A stretch of 33,409 bases of DNA from Desulfobacteraceae bacterium (GTDB taxonomy: Bacteria; Desulfobacterota; Desulfobacteria; Desulfobacterales; JAJDOA01), in contig JAJDOA010000039.1 in assembly GCA_022340405.1 (NCBI GenBank), positions 1-33,409 on the forward strand, written 5' to 3'. Positions within the stretch are counted from its first letter, which is position 1. Each line of letters opens with the position of its first letter. Positions 18,000 through 26,840 of this stretch are shown here, piece after piece. The position numbers and the translations under genes were made by a program. The notes under the pieces are model-generated. The model did not search any database. It was not told the origin of the DNA and saw nothing but the letters and a program-made list of their open reading frames with translations.

Positions 18000-18058
18000 C
18001 GAAAGAACCTTTTTTTTTCCAAGCTCTTGCTTCGCGTCTCCACTTTCGCTATGGGGGT

Positions 18059-18105
18059 ATGAAAACGGAGCCGGCGGCTCTACACCGTTGCGGCTCCGTT
18101 TTCAT
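18059..18105. other. Long perfect inverted repeat in the hisA-methyltransferase gap
   Basis: ATGAAAACGGAGCCG (18059-18073) and CGGCTCCGTTTTCAT (18091-18105) are perfect 15-base complements around a 17-base loop. Both arms start and end with A/T runs, so transcripts in either direction would form a GC stem flanked by A- and T-rich sequence, as in a bidirectional terminator. Yet the genes on both sides diverge, so a terminator is not needed here. An operator, attenuator or relic of a lost gene are alternatives. The rest of the 419-bp gap shows no gene. Confidence 0.55.
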
Positions 18106-18343
18106 CTCAATCCGTTTTCTCCCGTGCCGGGGTACCGGGACCCGCGGCAGCATCCATTCGACACGGACCTGGACCGCATAACTCTGATTCAAAACCATAG
18201 GCGTCGAACCCCGATACCACAAGCGCAAGATCCGAACCCGCCGTATCGCCCAAATCGGCGGCCGACAACACCACCATCGCCCGCGCGGCCGTTCGTCAAG
18301 GCCCACCGGCCAGCGAGTGAGGGGAAAGGAGCGGGACGAGTCG

Positions 18344-19138
18344 ATGATCATCGTAGGCGAAAAAATCAACACCAGCCGGAAGGCCATCGCCGAGGCCGTG
18401 GAGAACCGGGACACCGAGTACATTCAGGAGGTGGCCAGGGCACAGGCGGATGCCGGGGCCGACTACATCGATGTCAACGCGGGCACCTTTTTGAAACGGG
18501 AGGCTGCGTTTCTGACGTGGCTGGTGGAGACGGTGCAGGCGGCGGTGGACCTGCCCCTGTGCCTGGACAGCCCTGATCCGAAGGCCCTGGAAAGCGCACT
18601 TGGATGCCACCGGGGCGAGGCCATGATCAACTCCATATCCCTGGAGGAGGACCGCTGGGAGGCGCTTCTTCCGGTGGTGAGCGCACGGCCCTGCAAAGTC
18701 ATCGCCCTGTGCATGGCCCGGACTTCCATGCCCACCACGGCCCAGGAGCGGATCGACGTGGCCGTCGAGCTCATCGAGGGCTTGCAGGCCGCTGGCGTCG
18801 CCCTGGAAAACATTTACGTGGACCCGCTGGTACAGCCGGTTTCCGTGGACGTGCGGATGGGCCCCGCCATCCTGGACGCCATCGCTGGCATCCGGGAACG
18901 CTTCCCCACAGTGAATGCCATCTGCGGTCTGTCCAACGTGTCCTACGGGCTGCCCTCGCGAAAGATGATCAATCGCCATTTTCTCGTACTGGCCATGCAG
19001 CGGGGATTGAACGCCGCCATTCTGGACCCCACGGACAGGGAAATGCGGGCATCCCTGCTGACCGCCCGCATGCTGCTGGGCAAGGATGAATTCTGCAGCG
19101 ATTACATCGAAGGATATCAGCAAGGACTGTACGCATAG
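18344..19138 (+). CDS. Methyltetrahydrofolate:corrinoid methyltransferase (pterin-binding, MtrH/AcsE-like)
   Basis: A 264-residue TIM-barrel methyltransferase that should transfer the methyl group from the methylated corrinoid protein to tetrahydrofolate. Pterin-binding family features are present: IIVGEKINTSRK at the start, DAGADYIDVNAGTF (about 40-53), LPLCLDSPDP, NSISLEE, and the closing barrel segment AICGLSNVSYGLPSRKMIN with the Asn typical of AcsE/MeTr enzymes. ATG 18344 starts directly at the first barrel strand and has AAAGGAG about twelve bases before it; a GTG at 18317 would add nine unconserved residues. It is the first gene of an operon with a corrinoid protein, two MttB-family enzymes and a corrinoid activator. 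Confidence 0.9.
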   Translation: MIIVGEKINTSRKAIAEAVENRDTEYIQEVARAQADAGADYIDVNAGTFLKREAAFLTWLVETVQAAVDLPLCLDSPDPKALESALGCHRGEAMINSISLEEDRWEALLPVVSARPCKVIALCMARTSMPTTAQERIDVAVELIEGLQAAGVALENIYVDPLVQPVSVDVRMGPAILDAIAGIRERFPTVNAICGLSNVSYGLPSRKMINRHFLVLAMQRGLNAAILDPTDREMRASLLTARMLLGKDEFCSDYIEGYQQGLYA

Positions 19139-19191
19139 CCGCCGTTGGAACAGGGCAACACCATCATCAAACCTAGTGAGGAGGAAGCGTC

Positions 19192-19827
19192 ATGGACCTG
19201 AGCGCGTTATCGGAGGCGGTGATTCAGGGGAACATCGAAAAGGCCAAGGAGCTGACCCAGCAGGCCGTCGATGCCGGTGAAGATCCACAGATTCTTCTGG
19301 ATCAGGGCCTGATCATGGCCATGGACACCGTGGGGGAAAATTTTGCCAAAGGTCTTTTGTTCGTGCCGCAGATGCTGCGCTCGGCCAAGACCATGCAGGA
19401 ATGCCTGGCCATCCTGCAGCCGCATTTCCAGGCCGGCAGCGTGACCAGCAAAGGCAAAATCGTACTGGGAACGGTCAAGGGCGACCTCCACGACATCGGC
19501 AAGAACCTGGTGGCGATGATGCTGGAGGGGGCCGGCTTCACCGTTGTGGACCTGGGCGTCGACGTCGCTCCGGAGGCTTTTGTCAAGGCCGTTTCCGAAG
19601 AGCATCCCAACATTGTCGGCATGTCCGCCCTGTTGTCCACCACGATGCCGTCCATGGCCGACACGGTCCGGGCGCTGTCGGAGGCCGGCCTGCGCGAAGC
19701 GGTGCAGATCATGATCGGCGGAGCCCCGGTAACGGCGCAGTACGCCGAGGAAATCGGCGCCGACCGCTATGCGCCGGACGCAGGATCGGCCGTAATCAAA
19801 GCCAAGAAACTGGTGGCGTCCGCATAG
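19192..19827 (+). CDS. Methyltransferase corrinoid protein (MttC/MtgC-like)
   Basis: The methyl-carrying cobalamin protein of the operon, 211 residues. Residues 1-88 form the helical cap domain (QILLDQGLIMAMDTVGENF and FVPQMLRSAKTM). Residues 89-211 are the B12-binding Rossmann-like domain with GTVKGDLHDIGKNLV, in which His100 of DxHxxG is the lower cobalt ligand, followed by VDLGVDVAPEAFV, GMSALLSTTM and IMIGGAPV. GGAGG precedes the ATG at a good distance. It accepts a methyl group from an MttB-type enzyme and gives it to the methyltransferase encoded 53 bp upstream. It is the only corrinoid protein for two MttB-family enzymes here. Confidence 0.95.
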   Translation: MDLSALSEAVIQGNIEKAKELTQQAVDAGEDPQILLDQGLIMAMDTVGENFAKGLLFVPQMLRSAKTMQECLAILQPHFQAGSVTSKGKIVLGTVKGDLHDIGKNLVAMMLEGAGFTVVDLGVDVAPEAFVKAVSEEHPNIVGMSALLSTTMPSMADTVRALSEAGLREAVQIMIGGAPVTAQYAEEIGADRYAPDAGSAVIKAKKLVASA

Positions 19828-19906
19828 ACAGGAGGCGGACCCGGTTCAAGCCGATGCCGGATCCGCAGTCACGGACCTTCCACCGAGCAAACACAAGGAG
19901 ATCGTC

Positions 19907-21361
19907 ATGCAGCGGTTACCGATTCCGACATTCCAACCCCGTCTCAAGGTTCTCGGCCGGGAACAGGCCCTGGCCATTCACACGGCCGCATTGGAGATCT
20001 TGGAGAAAACGGGGGTCAAAATGGAGCATGCGGAAGCCCGGGAAATGCTCGTCGATGCCGGAGCCCGCCCCTTCGGAGATGACTGGATCCGCATACCGGC
20101 TTGGCTGGCCGAGGAAGCACTGGCGACCGCTCCAAGGCAGATCGCGCTTTACGACCAGAACGGCAACAAGACCATGCCCCTGGTGGACGATCGGTTTTAC
20201 TACGGCACGGGCTCGGACACCACATTCACCCTCGACCTGGAGAGCGGGGAGCGCCGGCCCTGCGTGCTCAACGACACGGGTCGCTTCGCGCGTCTGGTGG
20301 ATGCGCTGGAAAATCTCTCCTTCGTCATGTCCATGAGCAACCCGCGCGACGTTGCCAAGATCGAATTCATTTACGTCTACGCCTTTGCAGAAATGCTGCG
20401 AAACACGGGAAAGCCCGTGGTGTTCATCGCCGACCGCCTCGAAGATATGACGGTCATCCACGAACTGGCGGCCATGGTGGCCGGCGGCGAGGAGCCGCTT
20501 CGCCGCAGACCCTTTCTGTTGAACTATTCCGAGGCCATCAGCCCACTGCGGTTTCCGGCGCAGGTGGTCGACAAGCTGATGTTCTGCGCGAAGAAGGAGA
20601 TCCCCATCTGCCTGCCGTCCGGCTCCAACGCGGGAGGGGGCGCGCCGGTGACGCTGGCCGGAGCGCTGGCAATGGGCATCGCCGAAAACCTGGTGGGGCT
20701 CATCGTGCACCAGCTGACCCAGAGGGGCGCGCCCTTTCTGTTCGGGCCGAACGTGAGTGTCCTGGATATGAAAAGTTCGGTGGTCTCCTATGGATGCCCC
20801 GAGTGGAGCCTGACCCAGGCGGCGCTGGCGGATATGCGCGACGAAATCTACGGCCTTCCCATCTGGGCTTTCGCCGGCGCCAGCGACGCGAAAACCGTGG
20901 ACGCTCAGGCCGGAGCAGAAGCCATGTTCTCCATTGTCACCGCCATGCTGGCGCGCTGCAACCTCATCCACGACGTGGGGTACCTGGAATACGGAAGCAC
21001 CTCTTCTCTGGAGATGGTCGCCATCGCCGACGAATTGATCGCCATGGCACGGCACTTCACCCGGGGGATCCCGGTCAACGAGGAAACACTGGCGCTGGAT
21101 GCGCTGGAACGGGTCAAAAATGCCGGGCCCAAGGGTATCTTCCTCACCGACGACCACACCTTCCATCACTTCGAAACGGCTCTCTTTCTGCCGCAGTTGA
21201 TGGATCGCAGCCGCTACGACGCTTGGGCGGCCGAAGGTGCCCGGGACCTGTACCGCCGCAGCAACAACCGGGTGCGCGACATTCTGGCATCCCATCGCCA
21301 GACGCAGCCGAAGGACGCCGCACTGCTCGAATCCATCGAGCAGCGGCTTGCCGAACTCTGA
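19907..21361 (+). CDS. MttB-superfamily methyltransferase, first copy (non-pyrrolysine)
   Basis: A 484-residue member of the trimethylamine methyltransferase superfamily, which moves a methyl group from an N-methyl compound to a corrinoid protein. Recognisable segments are EILEKTGVKMEHAEAREML, DDRFYYGTGSDTTFTLD, SNPRDVAKIEFIYVYAFAEM, NYSEAISPLRFP, LPSGSNAGGGAPVTLAGALA and DVGYLEYGSTSSLEMV. The frame is uninterrupted, with no in-frame TAG at a pyrrolysine position. It therefore belongs with the glycine-betaine-type (MtgB-like) enzymes rather than true MttB. The substrate is probably a quaternary amine, but which one cannot be told. ATG 19907 follows AAGGAG by about six bases. The gene lies 79 bp behind the corrinoid protein. 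Confidence 0.92.
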   Translation: MQRLPIPTFQPRLKVLGREQALAIHTAALEILEKTGVKMEHAEAREMLVDAGARPFGDDWIRIPAWLAEEALATAPRQIALYDQNGNKTMPLVDDRFYYGTGSDTTFTLDLESGERRPCVLNDTGRFARLVDALENLSFVMSMSNPRDVAKIEFIYVYAFAEMLRNTGKPVVFIADRLEDMTVIHELAAMVAGGEEPLRRRPFLLNYSEAISPLRFPAQVVDKLMFCAKKEIPICLPSGSNAGGGAPVTLAGALAMGIAENLVGLIVHQLTQRGAPFLFGPNVSVLDMKSSVVSYGCPEWSLTQAALADMRDEIYGLPIWAFAGASDAKTVDAQAGAEAMFSIVTAMLARCNLIHDVGYLEYGSTSSLEMVAIADELIAMARHFTRGIPVNEETLALDALERVKNAGPKGIFLTDDHTFHHFETALFLPQLMDRSRYDAWAAEGARDLYRRSNNRVRDILASHRQTQPKDAALLESIEQRLAEL

Positions 21362-21384
21362 AACCCGTGGAGTCTGCCGGTTTG

Positions 21385-22794
21385 ATGAAGCTTCTGAGCG
21401 AAGAACAAATCGAAACGGTGGATCGTACCGCTCGCCGGATCCTGGACGAAGTGGGGGTGAAGGTCCTCGACGAAAACGTCCGAGACCGTCTGGCCGCTGC
21501 GGGCGTCCCGGTGCAGGCAGACGAACGGGTCCGTTTGGAGGGGCCTTGGCTGGATGCCCGCCTGCAGGAGGCGCCGTGCCGGTTCACCCTGTTTTCCCGC
21601 GACGGGAAGAATGACATCGCGTTGGGAAGCGGCCGCTGCCACTTCGGCAACGGAGGCCGTGTGTTCCAGATCCTGGACATGGCCACCCAGGGGTTCCGGC
21701 CAACCCTGCTCCGGGACGTCGCCAACACCGCGGCTCTGGTGGACCGGCTCGAATTCATCCGGTTCTACATCATCGCCTGCCAGGCCCACGACCTGTCCCC
21801 CGCCCACTACCACCGCAACGACTTCTATCAAGCCTTCGCCCGAACCACCAAGCACGTCATGGGAGGGGTGGACAGCCTGGAGGGGGCCCGCCAGATGCAC
21901 GCTCTGGCCGCCCGCATCGCCGGTGGAGAAGACACGCTGCGTGAAAAGCCCTTCGTATCGGTGATCACAAACCCCATCAGCCCGCTGACCCTGGATGGGG
22001 AATCGCTGCGCATTCTGGAATTTTGCGGCCGCAAGGGTATACCCGCCACCTGCGCCCCGGCCCCCATTTCCGGAGCCACAGCCCCGGCAACCCTGGCCGG
22101 AACCCTGGCCCAGCTGCATGCCGAAGCCCTGGCCGGCGTCGCGCTGGCCCAGTTTCTGGTGCCCGGCACCCCGGTCCTCTACGGGGCGGTGGCCTCCACC
22201 ATGGACCTGCGCACCATGAACCTGGCCATCGGATCGGTGGAAACGGCCATGATCAACACCTGCAGCGTCGATCTGGCCCACCGGTACGGTCTTCCCATCT
22301 ACGCCTCGGCCGGAATCACCGATGCCATGCTGCCCGACATTCAGGCCGGCTTCGAGAAGGGGGTGTCGAATCTGATGCTCGGCATGGCCGGGGCGGACTT
22401 CATTCACCTTGCCGCCGGCATGCTGGATTCCGGCAACTCCATCGCCCTGGAGCAATACGTCATTGACAACGAGATCCTCGGCATGACCGAGCGGATTCTC
22501 CGGGGCATACGGGTCTCGGATGGCACCCTGGCCCTGGAGGCCATCGCCAGGGTCGGGCCGGGCGGCAATTATGTGACGGACGAGCACACGGTGGAAAACA
22601 TGTTCGAAGAATTTTTTTATCCCACCCTGGCTGTCCGGGAACAGTACGACCGCTGGACGGAGCTGGGATCGCCCACCCCGCAGACCAAGGCCCACGACTG
22701 GGTCGAGGATACCCTCCGACGGTCCGAACTCCGTCTGGACGCTGCGCTCGTGGAGGATCTTCGCAACCGTTTCCCGGAAATCGTGGATCCATGA
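21385..22794 (+). CDS. MttB-superfamily methyltransferase, second copy (non-pyrrolysine)
   Basis: A second, clearly diverged MttB-superfamily enzyme of 469 residues. It shows the same domain order: RRILDEVGVKVLDENVRDRL, SGRCHFGNGGRVFQILD, FIRFYIIACQAHDLSPAHYH, VITNPISPLTL, APAPISGATAPATLAGTLAQ and DEHTVENMFEEFFYP. It also lacks any in-frame TAG. ATG 21385 is 23 bp after the first copy; GGAG lies twelve bases upstream, and the open frame further upstream is antecedent noise overlapping the first enzyme. Its end overlaps the activator gene by four bases (ATGA). It may demethylate a different substrate, act on the product of the first enzyme, or pair with it. Confidence 0.92.
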   Translation: MKLLSEEQIETVDRTARRILDEVGVKVLDENVRDRLAAAGVPVQADERVRLEGPWLDARLQEAPCRFTLFSRDGKNDIALGSGRCHFGNGGRVFQILDMATQGFRPTLLRDVANTAALVDRLEFIRFYIIACQAHDLSPAHYHRNDFYQAFARTTKHVMGGVDSLEGARQMHALAARIAGGEDTLREKPFVSVITNPISPLTLDGESLRILEFCGRKGIPATCAPAPISGATAPATLAGTLAQLHAEALAGVALAQFLVPGTPVLYGAVASTMDLRTMNLAIGSVETAMINTCSVDLAHRYGLPIYASAGITDAMLPDIQAGFEKGVSNLMLGMAGADFIHLAAGMLDSGNSIALEQYVIDNEILGMTERILRGIRVSDGTLALEAIARVGPGGNYVTDEHTVENMFEEFFYPTLAVREQYDRWTELGSPTPQTKAHDWVEDTLRRSELRLDAALVEDLRNRFPEIVDP

Positions 22795-24725
22795 AAAAGA
22801 ACGCGAAGGGCCGCAAGAAGAAAAAGAAAAAACCGAATCAGGTACCGCCTTCGCCCAAGGGCCGCAAAATCCTGTGGTTGAACGTGCTGCCCGAGGACAT
22901 GTGGATCAAGGTCAAGCGGGGCGCCACGGTGTACGAGGCCCTGCAGAGCCGGGGGCTGGACGTGGGCGGGGAGTGCGGAGGCGTCGGCACCTGCGGTAAA
23001 TGCAAGGTGCGCATCATCACCGCCGTGGCGCCCCCCGGCGAAGAGGAACTCGAGCTGCTGACGGCGGAGGAACGCGAGCAGGGCATCCGCCTGGCCTGCC
23101 GGGTCCGGATCACCAAGACGATCGTGGTGCATACGGACATCGCACCGGGGCAAATGGAGCTGTTCCAGATCCTCAAAGACGGACATGTGCCGCATCCGCC
23201 GGCGGATCCGCTGATCGCAAAGCATGCCGTGCGGGTGACCCCTCCGAGTCTCCAGCACCCGGAATCGGATTTTTACCGACTGCGCGCCGCCCTGGGCCCG
23301 AGGTTCAAGGCTCTTCACGTCAGCCATCACTGCCTGTCCGAGCTCTACAGCAACCTGCGCCGTGCGGATTTCGAGGGAGAGGCCATCATACACCGCCGCT
23401 ATCTCGTCGATTTCCAACCGCCGAACAGCCCTTCCGGCCGGTACGGCATCGTATTCGACATCGGCACCACCACCCTGGTGGGCAAGCTCATCGACCTGGC
23501 TGACGGCAGCGAGGTGAGCGTCATCTCCCGGCTCAATTCCCAGGCCCGTTTCGGCAGCAACGTCATCAGCCGCATTCAGTACGTCCGGCAAAAAAGCCAA
23601 GGACGCAAGCGGATGCGAGAGCTCCTGCTGCGGGACCTGAACCTCATCGCCCGCCGCCTTCTGGAGGCCAACCGGTTGAATCCCGAGCATGTTTTCGTGG
23701 CCGTCGCCGCCGGCAACACCACCATGCAGCATTTCCTGTTGAACCTGGACCCCAGCGGTATCGCAGAGGCACCGTTCTCTCCGGTCATCACCGAGGGCGT
23801 GACCTACCCGGCACCGTCCGTCGGCCTGGAGCTGCATCCCAATGCCGCGCTCTACGTCATGCCCGCCAAATCCGGCTACATCGGCGGGGACCACATCTCC
23901 TTCATTCTGGCGAGCGGGGCGTTTCATGAGAGCGACGGTCTGATTCTCGGCCTCGATTTCGGCACCAACGGGGAAATGTTCCTGGGCAACCGCCGGCGGA
24001 TGCTGACCTGTTCCACAGCGGCGGGCCCCGCGCTGGAGGGGGCGCGGATCAGCAGGGGCATGATCGCACGTGCGGGAGCGGTGGAGGGGGTGCACGTTGG
24101 GGATACGGGGCTTCAATACGACGTCATCGGCAACGTCAAGCCCAAGGGCCTCTGCGGCAGCGGGCTGGTGGACATGGTGGCGGTCCTGCTGCACTACGGC
24201 GTGGTGGACGGCAGCGGTCTTCTGGGGCCGGAGGGGATCCGGGAGTCCAAAGAGCTGTTCCTCTCCCGGGTGGTTGCACAGGCGGACGGGGCGGTGCATG
24301 ATTTTCTCGTGGCAGGCACGGAGGAGAGTTTTTACGGAGACCGCATCCTGCTCACCCAGAAAGACGTCCGGGAGCTGCAGCTGGCCAAGGCGGCCGTCGC
24401 CGCAGGGGTCCAGCTGCTCCTGCAAGAGATGGGCGCCGGGATCGAAGACGTCGATCGCATCCTGCTGGCCGGAGCACTGGGAAATTACGTCAATCCTTAC
24501 AGCGCCATGCGCATCGGCCTTATTCCGATGTTCGACCCGTCCCGCATTGAATCCGTGGGCAACGCCGCCTCCTCCGGCGCGCAAATGGCGCTGGTCAACC
24601 GGCGGCACTGGCACGAGGCCGCCGAGATCGTCGATCACGTGGAGCACGTAGAGCTGTCCGTGCATCCGGATTTCTACGACCGCTTCGTCCGGGAAATGGA
24701 CTTCCCGGAAACGAATCTCTGGTAG
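22791..24725 (+). CDS. Corrinoid activation protein, [2Fe-2S]-ASKHA (RACE/RamA-like role)
   Basis: ATP-dependent reductive activator that returns oxidised cob(II)alamin of the corrinoid protein to the active cob(I) state. The 644-residue protein starts with a very basic tail (11 of the first 14 residues Lys or Arg). A plant-type [2Fe-2S] ferredoxin follows with Cys62, Cys68, Cys71 and Cys103 (GGECGGVGTCGKCKV). The C-terminal ASKHA ATPase region begins at about residue 220 with IVFDIGTTTLVGKLIDL, and has VAAGNTTMQHFLL, LGLDFGTNGEMFLG, CSTAAGPALEGARI and LLAGALGNYVNP. It is translationally coupled to the second MttB gene. It uses the iron-sulphur type of activator, not the RamA 4Fe-4S type. Confidence 0.93.
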   Translation: MKKNAKGRKKKKKKPNQVPPSPKGRKILWLNVLPEDMWIKVKRGATVYEALQSRGLDVGGECGGVGTCGKCKVRIITAVAPPGEEELELLTAEEREQGIRLACRVRITKTIVVHTDIAPGQMELFQILKDGHVPHPPADPLIAKHAVRVTPPSLQHPESDFYRLRAALGPRFKALHVSHHCLSELYSNLRRADFEGEAIIHRRYLVDFQPPNSPSGRYGIVFDIGTTTLVGKLIDLADGSEVSVISRLNSQARFGSNVISRIQYVRQKSQGRKRMRELLLRDLNLIARRLLEANRLNPEHVFVAVAAGNTTMQHFLLNLDPSGIAEAPFSPVITEGVTYPAPSVGLELHPNAALYVMPAKSGYIGGDHISFILASGAFHESDGLILGLDFGTNGEMFLGNRRRMLTCSTAAGPALEGARISRGMIARAGAVEGVHVGDTGLQYDVIGNVKPKGLCGSGLVDMVAVLLHYGVVDGSGLLGPEGIRESKELFLSRVVAQADGAVHDFLVAGTEESFYGDRILLTQKDVRELQLAKAAVAAGVQLLLQEMGAGIEDVDRILLAGALGNYVNPYSAMRIGLIPMFDPSRIESVGNAASSGAQMALVNRRHWHEAAEIVDHVEHVELSVHPDFYDRFVREMDFPETNLW

Positions 24726-24760
24726 ACACGGCTCAAACCCCAAACCCCGAGTCCCTGCCC

Positions 24761-26722
24761 ATGGCCGACCCCGACTGGATAGCCATCGAAGCCGGAAAAT
24801 CGATCGGGCGCCTGATGCCCCGCCTGGAAGAGCTGTTCCGGGACGCCATCGAGCGCGACCCTGAAGCCTGGCGCTTGTTTCAGCGCCGCCTGGACCGGGA
24901 GTGGGTGCGGTTGTTTTCGATCCTTGTGGGGCTGTATGGTTGGCAGTACGACTTCTTCTACCACCTGGAACAGATCCTGATCACGGCGGCCCGGAGCTGG
25001 CTCGAGCGGCCCGTCGCGCTCAAACAACTCGACCGGCAACGGGAAGACCGGCCGGACTGGTTTCAGTCCGAGAAAATGGTGGGCGGCGTCCTGTATGTGG
25101 ACCTGTTCAGCGACAACCTGGCCAAGCTCCCGGAGCACATTCCGTACTTCCGTAAGCTGGGGCTGTCCTACCTGCACCTGATGCCGCTTTTCTCCGTGCC
25201 CCGCGGCGACAGCGACGGCGGCTACGCCGTCAGCGACTACCGGTCCGTCCATCCCGACATCGGCACCATGGAGGAGCTGGCCCGGCTGGCGAAGACCCTG
25301 CGGGGCGAGGGCATCAGCCTGGTGCTGGACTTCGTCTTCAACCACACCTCCGAGGAGCACATCTGGGCGCGCCGGGCCAAGGCTGGAGAAGCCGAATTCC
25401 AGGCCTACTACCACACCTTCCCCGACCGGAGGGAACCGGACCGGTACCAGCCGTTTCTGCGGGACATCTTTCCCACCGTCCGGAAGGGAAGCTTCACCTG
25501 GTACCCGGAGATGAAACGCTGGGTCTGGACCACCTTCAACAGCTTCCAGTGGGACCTGAACTACGGAAACCCCGAAGTGTTTCGCGCGATGGCGGAAGAG
25601 ATGCTGTTTCTGGCCAATCAGGGAGTGGAAATTCTCCGGCTGGATGCGGTGGCCTTCATCTGGAAGCGAATGGGGACCGACTGCGAGAACCAGCCCGAGG
25701 CCCACCGAATCATTCGCGCCTTCAACGCCCTGGCCCGCATCGCAGCCCCTGCTCTGCTGTTCAAGTCCGAGGCCATCGTCCACCCGGACGAAGTGATCCG
25801 TTATGTGGATGTCGAGGAATGCCAGCTCTCCTACAACCCGCTGCTGATGGCACTGTTGTGGGAGGCCTTGGCAACCCGGGAGGTGAAGCTGCTGGCCCAC
25901 GCCATGAACCGGCGCAGCCGCCTTCCGGCTGGCTGCGCCTGGGTGAACTATCTGCGCTGCCATGACGATATCGGCTGGACCTTCGACGACGAAGATGCCC
26001 GGCAGGTAGGCATCGATCCGGCGGGTCACCGACGCTTCCTCAACAACTTCTACACCGGACGCTTTGCCGACTCTTTCTCCCGCGGGATCCCTTTTCAATT
26101 CAATCCGGACAGCGGCGACGAGCGGATTTCCGGCACCCTGGCCTCGCTGGCAGGCCTGGAACATGCGGTGGAAAGCGGGGATCCTTCGGCCATCGAAACC
26201 GCCATACGAAGGATCAACCTACTGCGATCCATCATGCTCAGCATCGGAGGCATTCCGCTGATCTACATCGGCGACGAATGGGGCATGCTCAACGACTACA
26301 CCTACCTGTCGAATCCCCAGCTGGCCGGAGACAGCCGCTGGGTTCACCGGATCAGCCAGCGCTGGAAGAGCCAACGGAAAATTACGGACGGCGATACGCT
26401 GGAATGGCGGTTTTTTCGGGACCTGGTCCACCTCATCGAACTGCGCAAGCAACAGCCCGCCTTTCGCAACGGCGGTATGACGGTGCTCGATACCGGCAAC
26501 CCGCACCTGTTCGGTTACCGGCGGGAGGGCACCGGACAACGCGTCGTCGTCGTCAACAATTTTTCCGAACGCGCCCAGACAATGGCTGCAGCACCCCTTC
26601 TTTCCGCCGCGGGAACGGAACCGATGACAGAGCTAATCTCCGGAGCCATGGTCGATCCGAACCGACCCCTCGAACTCCGCCCCTACCAGGCGGTCTGGCT
26701 GGACAGCCGATCCAGCGGCTGA
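24761..26722 (+). CDS. Amylosucrase (GH13)
   Basis: Builds alpha-1,4-glucan from sucrose, releasing fructose. The 653-residue protein aligns with Neisseria polysaccharea amylosucrase with a constant offset of nine. The nucleophile is Asp295 in ILRLDAVAFIWK, the acid/base Glu337 in FKSEAIVHP, and the His401-Asp402 pair in RCHDDIGWTF. An amylosucrase N-terminal helical domain (1-100) and LVLDFVFNHTS (187-197) precede; LIYIGDEWGMLNDY and a C-terminal beta domain follow. A sucrose hydrolase of the same subfamily is the main alternative. The start ATG has no clear ribosome site although the N terminus matches the family. It lies 35 bp after the corrinoid activator, but nothing links the functions. 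Confidence 0.88.
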   Translation: MADPDWIAIEAGKSIGRLMPRLEELFRDAIERDPEAWRLFQRRLDREWVRLFSILVGLYGWQYDFFYHLEQILITAARSWLERPVALKQLDRQREDRPDWFQSEKMVGGVLYVDLFSDNLAKLPEHIPYFRKLGLSYLHLMPLFSVPRGDSDGGYAVSDYRSVHPDIGTMEELARLAKTLRGEGISLVLDFVFNHTSEEHIWARRAKAGEAEFQAYYHTFPDRREPDRYQPFLRDIFPTVRKGSFTWYPEMKRWVWTTFNSFQWDLNYGNPEVFRAMAEEMLFLANQGVEILRLDAVAFIWKRMGTDCENQPEAHRIIRAFNALARIAAPALLFKSEAIVHPDEVIRYVDVEECQLSYNPLLMALLWEALATREVKLLAHAMNRRSRLPAGCAWVNYLRCHDDIGWTFDDEDARQVGIDPAGHRRFLNNFYTGRFADSFSRGIPFQFNPDSGDERISGTLASLAGLEHAVESGDPSAIETAIRRINLLRSIMLSIGGIPLIYIGDEWGMLNDYTYLSNPQLAGDSRWVHRISQRWKSQRKITDGDTLEWRFFRDLVHLIELRKQQPAFRNGGMTVLDTGNPHLFGYRREGTGQRVVVVNNFSERAQTMAAAPLLSAAGTEPMTELISGAMVDPNRPLELRPYQAVWLDSRSSG

Positions 26723-26840
26723 TCCTCGCCGGCCCGCAGGAGGCCCTCCGCCGCCGTACCCAAACGGTTTCCGCAGACCGGTTGCAGCCGGAACGGGAAA
26801 GCACTACAGTATCGATATGGACATTGCAGGAGGTCGTACC

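Noticed and set aside
17925-18343. Cobalamin riboswitch upstream of the corrinoid operon
   Set aside because: I looked for a B12-box-like conserved core and found none; only the 15-bp inverted repeat is evident.
20101-21384. N-terminal extension of the second MttB gene by 428 codons
   Set aside because: The extension overlaps the whole first MttB gene in another frame and has an Arg/Gly-rich shadow composition. The family N terminus starts at ATG 21385.
19907-22794. Pyrrolysine (in-frame TAG) in the MttB-family genes
   Set aside because: Both genes read without any stop over full length, so they are non-pyrrolysine members.
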